Assembly: GCA_910585055.1 (NCBI GenBank)
Contig: CAJUBY010000007.1
Span: 1-50,667, forward strand
Source of the DNA: an uncultured Christensenella sp.
Lineage (GTDB): Bacteria > Bacillota > Clostridia > Christensenellales > Pumilibacteraceae
Reading direction: 5' to 3'
Length of the DNA stretch: 50,667 nucleotides
The notes beneath the pieces are model-generated. The model was not told where the DNA came from. It made no database searches and saw only the letters and a list, made by a program, of their open reading frames with translations. The translations under genes and the position numbers were made by a program. This document shows, one piece after another, positions 1 through 8,583 of the stretch (position 1 is its first letter; every line of letters starts with the position of its first letter).

Positions 1-1070
<1,070 letters not shown>

Positions 1071-1156
1071 AAGGAATCTGCAATCAGAGCAGATACCAAA
1101 ACTTTTTGATCGATTTTAGTTCGCCCAAAATCTATCACTAACCTATGTGTCAACGG

Positions 1157-1193
1157 AAGAGTCGTGTTTTATAAACGCGGCTCTTTCGTTTTT
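1157..1193 (+). terminator. Rho-independent terminator after 16S
   Basis: A 13-bp stem (1157-1169 with 1173-1185, two G-U pairs) with a 3-nt loop is followed by a T-rich run (1184-1193). It lies 87 nt after the 16S end, with no tRNA or 23S between, so this 16S transcript would end here. Confidence 0.75.
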
Positions 1194-1391
1194 ATAAAAA
1201 TTTTTCGGCTTTCTTATTCCGATATTGATATTATTTCAAACTTGCATGGCATACTGCGTATATATTCTGTTGGAATTGTATAAGACGATTAGTCTTATCG
1301 GCGTGATATTATTTTTTGAGCTTATTGGTGTTCATTAAAACATATATCATAATGGTATATGTTATATGGATTTCCTTGCGGACAAAGAATA
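1194..1391. other. AT-rich non-coding DNA with two palindromes
   Basis: I see no gene here. Two inverted repeats stand out: ATAAGAC/GTCTTAT at 1280-1298 (7 bp, 5-nt gap) and AACATATA/TATATGTT at 1339-1363 (8 bp, 9-nt gap). They could be regulator sites or small hairpins; nothing in the sequence decides. Confidence 0.4.
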
Positions 1392-1425
1392 AGCGTGCTT
1401 CTTCGCTTGCGAAGTATAGCACGCT
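1392..1425 (-). terminator. Nested hairpin downstream of the acetyltransferase
   Basis: An outer stem AGCGTGCT/AGCACGCT encloses an inner stem CTTCG/CGAAG. It lies 36 nt beyond the stop of the minus-strand acetyltransferase and probably ends its transcript. No long T run follows, so it is not a classical terminator. Confidence 0.45.
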
Positions 1426-1460
1426 ATACTTTATAAAAGATTATAAAGATAAATCGAAAT

Positions 1461-1931
1461 TTATAATGCTTTTTCCATAGTTAAACTTTGTACAGACATA
1501 CCCAACGATTGATAGAATTTTATTGCCCCTGCATTAAAGCTCCACACTTTCAATTCCGCAGACGTTGCTCCTTGTTCTTTGGCACGTTTAACACCTTCTT
1601 GGTAAACGGCAGTTCCAATACCTCTGCGACGATAATTTTCATTCACAACAATATTTTCAAAATATGCATAAGTACGTGGAGTTTGTGCTTTATACGTAGA
1701 TTGTATGATTTGTAAAATTGCAAAACCGACAATTTTATCGTTTACTTCGGCTCCAATCATTGTCTTATTGCTGTCAGATAGCGACGCTTCAAAGTCCCAT
1801 GCCTTTGGCGTAGTCGGTTTTTCTATTTTTCTAAATAAATCAGGACGCTGTTCCATTTCATAGTTGTGCAACTGCATAAAAAGATTATTCACGTCGTCAA
1901 AATCTTCTAATTTGAGATTGCGTATTACCAT
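1461..1931 (-). CDS. GNAT family N-acetyltransferase
   Basis: The 156-residue protein is a complete GNAT domain of usual length, transferring an acetyl group from acetyl-CoA to an unknown amine. The acetyl-CoA pyrophosphate-binding motif A is clear as RRRGIGTAVYQEG (about residues 100-112), preceded by the beta-4 strand that ends in YFENIVVNENY. The C-terminal strand has the usual NAGAIKFYQSLGM (about 133-145). The start is supported by a GGAG site 8 nt upstream and by a sigma-70 promoter at 1969-1997. It is a single-gene unit on the minus strand. The gene and its flanks are clearly more AT-rich than the glycan operon that follows, which hints at separate acquisition. The substrate cannot be told from the sequence. 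Confidence 0.88.
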   Translation of the reverse strand: MVIRNLKLEDFDDVNNLFMQLHNYEMEQRPDLFRKIEKPTTPKAWDFEASLSDSNKTMIGAEVNDKIVGFAILQIIQSTYKAQTPRTYAYFENIVVNENYRRRGIGTAVYQEGVKRAKEQGATSAELKVWSFNAGAIKFYQSLGMSVQSLTMEKAL

Positions 1932-1968
1932 TTGTATACTCCGCTAAATTACTGTTTATAGTAGTTTA

Positions 1969-1997
1969 ATAATAGCATGACCGTACTAAAAAAGCAA
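1969..1997 (-). promoter_or_regulatory. Sigma-70 promoter of the acetyltransferase
   Basis: Reading the minus strand: TTGCTT (1997-1992), 17 nt, TATTAT (1974-1969). The -35 box overlaps the inverted repeat at 1991-2019. Confidence 0.6.
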
Positions 1998-2019
1998 GAA
2001 CGATTATCATCCTTGCTTT
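1991..2019 (-). terminator. Hairpin with T run upstream of the acetyltransferase
   Basis: AAAGCAAG (1991-1998) pairs with CTTGCTTT (2012-2019). On the minus strand the stem is followed by a run of six T, so it looks like a terminator for a short minus-strand transcript, yet no gene lies upstream. It also overlaps the acetyltransferase -35 box, so it could instead be an operator. Confidence 0.4.
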
Positions 2020-2318
2020 AATCACTATGAAATACACCATTAACGCTGTGTACTTATTTATATTTGTTGCGTCGCGCTGTCTTGAGTTAATTATTATAGT
2101 AAAGTGTAATACGTTCGGAATCGGGAGACCGAATATTGAAAAAATCATATTGGTATTATATTTAATATGATAACTTTAAATTATGATAACTTCCGTATAC
2201 GGTCGGATCACGAAAGTAAACGTGTTTTGAAATTATTTATATTTGATTGTGAATGTGTTTTATTATATCATTTAATGCAATTTAGTGCGCGTATTTGCAA
2301 ACTAAACAGCTCAAAATA
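2020..2318. other. AT-rich intergenic DNA, no gene seen
   Basis: The stretch is AT-rich. A 60-codon open frame on the minus strand (1966-2148) has no ribosome binding site and no protein-like features. I see no tRNA, riboswitch or repeat. Confidence 0.4.
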
Positions 2319-2351
2319 GCAATTGATTTGTAAATCCGTCTATTGTATCAT
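2319..2351 (+). promoter_or_regulatory. Extended promoter element of glycan operon 1
   Basis: A sigma-70 promoter TTGATT (2323-2328), 17 nt, TATCAT (2346-2351). The first 14 bases GCAATTGATTTGTA and most of the spacer, including ATCCGT, recur at the same spacing at 15014-15046 before the second glycan operon. Conservation inside the spacer is more than a plain promoter needs and suggests a shared regulator site, probably for the AraC-family protein at 14039-14875. Confidence 0.7.
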
Positions 2352-2415
2352 GTGTACAGTCAAATAATGCGTTATTTTGCGCAGTAGAGCTTGTAATTCG
2401 TTTACGGGAGTATGT

Positions 2416-5229
2416 ATGAGAAAAAGACCGATCTCAATTCTTGCGCCGATTCTGATCGCGCTGTGTGTGTTTGCCGTAGGCGGTATGTTTGCTTCAAGTC
2501 CGTCGAATGCAGATACGAACGCGCAATACGATCTTATTTTATTTATAGGTCAGTCGAATATGGCAGGCCGCGGCAATGCGGGCGAAGCGGTGCGCGTTCA
2601 AGAAGGTCATGCGTACGAATTCCGTGCAATATCCGATCCGACAAAGCTGTATCCGGTGGAGGAGCCTTTCGGCAAAAACGAAAATAATAACGAGAGCGGT
2701 GTGAGCGAAACGATTAAATCGGGTTCGCTCGTATCTGCGTTTTGCGAAAGCTATTACGCCGCGACGGGAACGCCCGTCGTAGCGGTATCGTGTTCGAAGG
2801 GCGGTACCGGGATCAATTTTTGGGATACCAACAGACCGGCATATGACGATGCGTGCGAGCGTCTGTCCCTTGCCAAGAGGTTTTTGGGCAACGGTGTACG
2901 TCATACATATCTCGTATGGCTGCAGGGCGAAACCGACGGTGATAATGCCGTGACCGCCCAACGTTACACCAAAACTCTCGATAAGATATTCCGCGCGTTT
3001 CGAAAAGACGCAGGAGTCGAACAGTGCTTTGTTATTCCAATCGGTGCGTTCAACGGCGACAGCGAAGCGATTAAATCCGGATACGATGTAATAAGACAAG
3101 CGCAAAAGGATTATTGCGAAAACAGCGAATACGCGACGCTCGTCAGCACGCAGCTTGCCGATCTGTCCGAATACGGATTTATGAAAGACAATTTTCATTT
3201 CGTACAGGAAGGATATAATATCGTCGGCGCCGATGCCGGAACAAATGCCGGATATTATGTTAAAAACGGCGCTGCGCCGCAGTGCGTTCCGTACGAACCC
3301 AAACGCGATCCGTTAAAGACGGGCGGTGCATGGAAAGCGGAAAACGGCAGAGTGGTTATCGCGGCGGCGTCCGCCACGGAAAATTCCGTATACGCAAGTG
3401 CTACGTCGCGCTATGTCGACGACGTGCGATATTTTTGGCGCAGATACAACGGTGCACTCGACGGTATCGAACAGGTCCCGGACAACGGGAAAAACTGGAA
3501 TGCCGGAACAGGTTTCGAACGTGCGCCGCAGCTCAATTTTACGGTATATATAGACAGCCCCGGTAAATATTATTTGTATTTCCTGACCTCTCATCCGGAT
3601 ACCGGCGGTAATTCCATGCTCGCCTGCATGGACGGCGGTCCGCTTAAGGAGTGCGCTCTAGGCTCTTACGGCAAGGGTATATGGCAGTACGACGCAAGTT
3701 GGGCGTTCGATATAGCCGAAAGCGGCGAGCATACGCTCACGGTGTGTGCGAGAGAAGACGGCGTGGTGATAAATCAGATCGTTTTATCCGAACGCGACGA
3801 CGAAACATTTACGGACAATATCGCGCTCGAAGAAAGCGGCAGGCTGGAAATAACAGAAAAAGGCGAATATATAGAGATAAACGGGCATGTAATGATAGAT
3901 CTCGTATCGGCGTTGGAAAACGGTTCTGCGTGCGGACACGAAAGCGGCAAGGGCAGCGGACAGTTTGCCGGGATAACATATTCGTGGGAGCACGGCTCTA
4001 ACGGACGCGGCGTGCAGATATTTCCCAAGGACACCATGCAGTGGAAGCCCGATTCTGCCGACAGACCCGGATTGCGGTATAAAGTCGAATTCAATACGCC
4101 CGGCGATTATTACGTGTATTTATACGCCAGCTTCAGCGATATGACGAGCGATTCGGCTATGATCGCGCTCGATAATGATACGCCGATCGAGCTTGCACAG
4201 CCGTTTTCCGCGTCGGGCAGCAACCGTTGGTCGACAAACCATGCGTGGAAAATAACCGTTCCTACGGCAGGATCACACACCGTAAAAATTTATGCGCGCG
4301 AAAGCGGCGCCAATATGCATAGGCTGTATCTGTCCAAAACGTCGGGCGACTGTATAGGCGCGAGCGATCCGCCGTCGAGTCCGCGTATCACGGACGGTAT
4401 TCCTGCCGAAAAAGACGGCGCACTTTTTATCAAAACGAATAATAACGGTACGGTAAAAACCGTAATAAACAAAGCAGGCGAGTACGATCTGTACGCGGCG
4501 GCAGGCGTCGGCGCTCTTACCGTCAACGCCTGCGGCACGGAACTTTCCGTCGACGTAACCGCAGCAGGCTGGACGTCGCTCGGAAAATTCACAGCCGATA
4601 CGGGCGAAGTTACGTTTGCCGTAGACGGCGACGCAAAATATTTGTATGCGGAACATGTCGACAATGCCCATATCGACGGGTTGCGGACGCTGGTGTTCGG
4701 CGATTCGTACACGCATAAAACATACTGGACTCAGTTCGACGAGCAGATGTCCGAAGTCGGGGCAAAGACTATAGGCGTGTCCGGAACGGAAGTGGATAAC
4801 TGGGTAGGCAGAGTGTCCGAATTCAGTTTGTATGCGCCGCGCAATATAGTCATTCATTTGGGCGTAAACGATATCAACCGCGGAGAGACCGGCGAAAGCT
4901 GCGGAAATTCTATAATCGAGCTTATCACGTCCGTAAGAACGAGATTCCCGTCTGCCAAAATATTCTACGTAGCCATTTGCGACAACAACTCCAACAGCGG
5001 CAAATGGACGGAGTATGCAATATCCAATGCCAAGGTAAAAGTTTATGCGGACAGTACGGACGGCGTGTATTTTATAGATTTCAATAGGGAGATGAAAGAA
5101 CACGCATCCGAAATGACAAACAACGGGTTTTCGGGCGATAACCTGCATATGAACGCGCAGGGTTATGTGAGATTTTCCGCGATGATAAAACAGGCGATAA
5201 TCGCCGCCGAAAACGGAGCGCAATTATGA
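2416..5229 (+). CDS. Secreted double esterase: SASA/CE6-like plus SGNH hydrolase
   Basis: The protein has 937 residues, starting at the ATG with GGGAG 5 nt upstream; the longer frame from 2377 has no such site. A signal peptide covers about residues 1-32. Residues about 38-285 form a SASA (DUF303, acetyl xylan esterase CE6-like) domain with GQSNMAG (Ser47), WLQGETDGD and DNFH (Asp258, His261). Two beta-sandwich modules follow (about 300-475 and 480-655), resembling the accessory domain of GH115 proteins. Residues about 755-935 form a second esterase of the SGNH/GDSL type: GDSYT (Ser764), HLGVNDIN and DNLH (Asp908, His911). Both catalytic sets look complete. It likely removes acetyl or other ester groups from a decorated glycan outside the cell. 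It is first in the operon and overlaps the next gene by 4 nt. Exact ester substrates are unknown. Confidence 0.85.
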   Translation: MRKRPISILAPILIALCVFAVGGMFASSPSNADTNAQYDLILFIGQSNMAGRGNAGEAVRVQEGHAYEFRAISDPTKLYPVEEPFGKNENNNESGVSETIKSGSLVSAFCESYYAATGTPVVAVSCSKGGTGINFWDTNRPAYDDACERLSLAKRFLGNGVRHTYLVWLQGETDGDNAVTAQRYTKTLDKIFRAFRKDAGVEQCFVIPIGAFNGDSEAIKSGYDVIRQAQKDYCENSEYATLVSTQLADLSEYGFMKDNFHFVQEGYNIVGADAGTNAGYYVKNGAAPQCVPYEPKRDPLKTGGAWKAENGRVVIAAASATENSVYASATSRYVDDVRYFWRRYNGALDGIEQVPDNGKNWNAGTGFERAPQLNFTVYIDSPGKYYLYFLTSHPDTGGNSMLACMDGGPLKECALGSYGKGIWQYDASWAFDIAESGEHTLTVCAREDGVVINQIVLSERDDETFTDNIALEESGRLEITEKGEYIEINGHVMIDLVSALENGSACGHESGKGSGQFAGITYSWEHGSNGRGVQIFPKDTMQWKPDSADRPGLRYKVEFNTPGDYYVYLYASFSDMTSDSAMIALDNDTPIELAQPFSASGSNRWSTNHAWKITVPTAGSHTVKIYARESGANMHRLYLSKTSGDCIGASDPPSSPRITDGIPAEKDGALFIKTNNNGTVKTVINKAGEYDLYAAAGVGALTVNACGTELSVDVTAAGWTSLGKFTADTGEVTFAVDGDAKYLYAEHVDNAHIDGLRTLVFGDSYTHKTYWTQFDEQMSEVGAKTIGVSGTEVDNWVGRVSEFSLYAPRNIVIHLGVNDINRGETGESCGNSIIELITSVRTRFPSAKIFYVAICDNNSNSGKWTEYAISNAKVKVYADSTDGVYFIDFNREMKEHASEMTNNGFSGDNLHMNAQGYVRFSAMIKQAIIAAENGAQL

Positions 5230-6809
5230 GAAAGAAACTGTTGTCGTTATTTATAGTTATCTGTATGTTTGTCGTTGCGGCATGCGGATCTCAAGATCCG
5301 CCAGATAAACCGCAGGATATACTGCCCGAGTCCGTTTCGCTCAACGCGACCGATCTGGAGTTGGAGATAGGCGAAGAATTTGCGCTTAAAGCCGCCGTAT
5401 TACCCGAAAACGCCGCGAATAAAACCGTAAGCTTCTCGGTGCTAGGCAATGCCGTGTCGGCCGAAAACGGCGTAATAAAAGCGATTTCCGCAGGCGATGC
5501 GGTCGTTACGGCAACTACGGTAAACGGTCTTACTGCCGAATGCCGCATCAAGGTGTTGCCGGAAGACGACGGCAAAGAACATATCCGCGACGGTTGGTTG
5601 TATTACGAAGATTTTTCGATTCGCCGTGCGGTCCCGGAATATTTCGGCAAGGATGTAAAAGGTTTTTCGAGAACGGAAATAGAGGACGGTGCCTTGCGTA
5701 TGACCGTAATAAACGGCGGTTCGGGCGATCATGCGTTTTTTACTTACACATTTAAGGAAACATTGCCTGCGCGGTTCGTAGCCGAAGCTCGTGTGCGCTC
5801 GGACAGTCTGGCATTTGCGAATCTGCTGTTCTGGTACGGCGAGACCGAAGATTATTCCGATACGGGCAGGATAGCGGCGAACGTCGCTATGGATAAGGGC
5901 TTTTTCAAGATCAATCAAGGCTCGGGCTGGAACAAATTCGTTATGCCGTACGATAATGGCAAGTGGTACGACGTGCGCATGACGGTCGATACGGACGCGT
6001 CGGCGTACTGGATAACGGTAGACGGAACGGCGAGCGGCAAGCTGTCGTTTAGAAACGGCATATCCGATATACGCACATTGCGTTTCGGGTCGGAAACGGC
6101 ATGGGCGGACGTTAGTTACGCGAGCATCGGCGTTCGCGCGGCAACGTCTGCGGATTTCGACGTGTTGCCGATGGGGCTGAATTACGTGAACGACTTTGAA
6201 GGAACGGCAAAGCCCGCGGATCTTACGGAATCGCACCAGAACGGCGGCGCCGCGGATTTTTCCGTCGACGGTCGGGTGACATTGTCTACGCCTACTTCGG
6301 GTACGGTATCGGTAACGAAAGTGTTCGACGAAGCTCTCGACGGTACATATGCCGCCGAAGTGCGTTTCAAAAACGAATCATCCGCCGCCAATACATTTGC
6401 CAACGTACTGTTTTTGCGAAACTCCGCATTGAGCGGTACTGCCGGCAATATCGTGACGCTGGCAGTAGAAAGCGGCAATCTGCGTTTCCATAACGGGTCG
6501 AAATGGGCGACTGTTCCGTACGACGGCGGTACGGTCGCGCTAATAGACAACGAATGGTATACGCTTCGTATCGTGTGCGACGGAACGGCTAAAACATATA
6601 AAATGTATTTATCGGGCGAAAACTATATAAACAGCGTCGGCGGAACGGCTTCGCTCGGACAGAACGTGTATTTGGGCGAGTTCGATTTTCGCAATAAAGC
6701 CGCCGGCGATCCCGATTCGATAGAGCTTGCGATAGGCATGGGAAAAGCGGGCACGCGGTTTACGGTAGACGGATTTTCGGTATTCGATACCGATTCTTAC
6801 GAAGTTTAA
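5226..6809 (+). CDS. Surface lipoprotein with Big2 and two jelly-roll modules
   Basis: The protein has 527 residues, and its start overlaps the upstream stop (ATGA). It has a lipoprotein signal with lipobox VAAC (Cys20), so it is anchored on the outer face of the membrane. A bacterial Ig-like group 2 (Big2) domain spans about 35-112. Two related beta-sandwich (concanavalin/LamG-like) modules follow at about 125-305 and 318-525; each carries a late FRN-type signature (SFRNGISD, DFRNKAAG). No catalytic motif was recognised. Its place between an esterase and a GH115 enzyme suggests binding of the target glycan at the cell surface, which is inference. The module could instead be an undescribed enzyme fold. 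Confidence 0.75.
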   Translation: MRKKLLSLFIVICMFVVAACGSQDPPDKPQDILPESVSLNATDLELEIGEEFALKAAVLPENAANKTVSFSVLGNAVSAENGVIKAISAGDAVVTATTVNGLTAECRIKVLPEDDGKEHIRDGWLYYEDFSIRRAVPEYFGKDVKGFSRTEIEDGALRMTVINGGSGDHAFFTYTFKETLPARFVAEARVRSDSLAFANLLFWYGETEDYSDTGRIAANVAMDKGFFKINQGSGWNKFVMPYDNGKWYDVRMTVDTDASAYWITVDGTASGKLSFRNGISDIRTLRFGSETAWADVSYASIGVRAATSADFDVLPMGLNYVNDFEGTAKPADLTESHQNGGAADFSVDGRVTLSTPTSGTVSVTKVFDEALDGTYAAEVRFKNESSAANTFANVLFLRNSALSGTAGNIVTLAVESGNLRFHNGSKWATVPYDGGTVALIDNEWYTLRIVCDGTAKTYKMYLSGENYINSVGGTASLGQNVYLGEFDFRNKAAGDPDSIELAIGMGKAGTRFTVDGFSVFDTDSYEV

Positions 6810-6825
6810 AACAAAAGGAGATAGC

Positions 6826-8568
6826 ATGAAAAGTATCTTAAAAAACGTATTGATGTTTGTTTGTGCGGCTATGCTGCTTTTTACTACCGCTTGCGGTACC
6901 GAACAGCCCGGCGGCAAAACGGCAAGGGTCGAACTCGAAACGTCTTCGCTCGCCATGAAAACGGGCGATACGTATAAGCTTTCGGTCACCGTCGATCCCA
7001 AATCGGAAAAACAGGTTTGGGCGAGCGACAACGACAAGATTGTTGCCGTGGCGCAGGACGGAACGGTACGCGCGATAAAACAGGGTACGGCCGTGGTATC
7101 GGTAACGGCAGGCAATGCCAGCGATTACTGCCAGATAACCGTTACTGACGAACAGTCCGGCGATGCGGACGACGAGATAAAAGAAGACGGTTATATTTAT
7201 CACGAAGACTTTACCGACCGCACGCAGGTGCCCGGTTATCTGCGTAAAAACGTGTCGGGCGGCGGCGCGATAGGCGTAGCAAACGGCGAGATGTCGCTTT
7301 CGACTGTCGGCACAGGCATAGCGTTTGCGACATACGAGTTCGACGAAACGCTTTCCGGCAAGATAATAGCGGAAACTCGCGTAAAGGTGTCGAGCAATTC
7401 GTTCTCCAATATATTGTTCTTTTACCGCGGCGAACAGGGTTATAATAACAACGACATAATAGCTTGTTTGGGCATGACCGGCGGCGGGTTCAACAACAAC
7501 GACGGCAGCAGCTGGCGCGGTATCGGAAAAAATTACAGCGTAAACACCTGGTACGAGATACGCATGGAACTCGACATCGGTAAAAGCCGGTACGATCTTT
7601 ATATCGACGGACAAAAATTCTCTCGCCTTTCTTTCCGTAACAGAGGAGACGGTGTCGAGGACCGCATAAAACTGCTTAAATTCGGCACGGATAAAGAAAA
7701 CGCAGGGCTTACTTACGATTATATAAGAGTGTCGCAGGGCAGCGATCGGAATGCGCCGGAGATAGAAGCAGAGCGCACGGTGTACAGGATCGCGCGCAAC
7801 AAGACGGACAGGGTAACGTTTGACTACCGCGTGGAAGGCACGCCCAAACCTGTGGTAACTTTGACCGCAGTAAACGGCAATCCGGACGGCGCCGAGATCT
7901 CGGACAACCGCACCGTAACTTTTGCGGAAGGCGCGGCGGGTACGTATAACTTTACGCTGGCGGCGGAAAACAGCGCAGGACAGACCGAAATACGATTCAC
8001 CGTTATCGTAAACGAAGACGACAGCGTACTGCTCGATACCGATTTTACGGAAGTCCCGGCAGGTATGGTGTTCGAGACCAACGGCGGCGACGCCAAGGTG
8101 GAAAACGGACAGTTGCGCATGACTACGGCGGCGTCGGGATCGGTGCTCACAATGGCGCGTTACGATTTCGGCGAGGCGCTCACCGGCAAGGTGCGCGTAC
8201 AAATGCGCGTCACCATAGGAACCAACGCTTTCTCGAACATTTTGTTCCTGTATCATTCGGGCATAACGAGTTTTGTCCCGACGAGCTGTACAAACTCCAT
8301 AGCCGTCGAAAACGGCGTACTCAAGTACAATGCCGGCGGCTGGAAGAGCATCGCAAATATTACGCTCGGCACGGCGTTCGACCTCGAAGTAGTGTTCGAC
8401 TTCGATAACCATACGTTCGACCTCAGCCTCAACGGCGAATCCAAGCTAACGGGCGGCGCGTTCCGCAAAGCCTCCGGCGATACGGGCGTGTTGATAATAG
8501 GATCGGATAAGGTCAATACGGATATGACATTCGACAGCATGAGTTTCGTAAAAGAAACGGAAGCATAA
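6826..8568 (+). CDS. Surface lipoprotein, Big2, jelly-roll, Ig, jelly-roll
   Basis: The protein has 580 residues, with a strong AAAGGAG site upstream, 16 nt after the previous stop. The lipobox is TTAC (Cys23). Domains: Big2 about 35-108, a jelly-roll module about 125-305 (SFRNRGDG, then LLKFGTD), an Ig/cadherin-like strand domain about 313-400, and a second jelly-roll about 405-578 (GAFRKASG, then LIIGSD). It is clearly a paralogue of the preceding lipoprotein in architecture. The first module opens with EDFTDRTQVPGYL, matched by ENFKDRDQMPGYL in the lipoprotein at 15124. No catalytic residues were recognised. A carbohydrate-binding role is inferred from the operon. Confidence 0.75.
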   Translation: MKSILKNVLMFVCAAMLLFTTACGTEQPGGKTARVELETSSLAMKTGDTYKLSVTVDPKSEKQVWASDNDKIVAVAQDGTVRAIKQGTAVVSVTAGNASDYCQITVTDEQSGDADDEIKEDGYIYHEDFTDRTQVPGYLRKNVSGGGAIGVANGEMSLSTVGTGIAFATYEFDETLSGKIIAETRVKVSSNSFSNILFFYRGEQGYNNNDIIACLGMTGGGFNNNDGSSWRGIGKNYSVNTWYEIRMELDIGKSRYDLYIDGQKFSRLSFRNRGDGVEDRIKLLKFGTDKENAGLTYDYIRVSQGSDRNAPEIEAERTVYRIARNKTDRVTFDYRVEGTPKPVVTLTAVNGNPDGAEISDNRTVTFAEGAAGTYNFTLAAENSAGQTEIRFTVIVNEDDSVLLDTDFTEVPAGMVFETNGGDAKVENGQLRMTTAASGSVLTMARYDFGEALTGKVRVQMRVTIGTNAFSNILFLYHSGITSFVPTSCTNSIAVENGVLKYNAGGWKSIANITLGTAFDLEVVFDFDNHTFDLSLNGESKLTGGAFRKASGDTGVLIIGSDKVNTDMTFDSMSFVKETEA

Positions 8569-8583
8569 CGGAGGAACGGCATA

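Noticed and set aside
1966..2148. 60-residue protein on the minus strand
   Set aside because: There is no ribosome binding site, it overlaps the acetyltransferase promoter, and the composition is that of AT-rich non-coding DNA.
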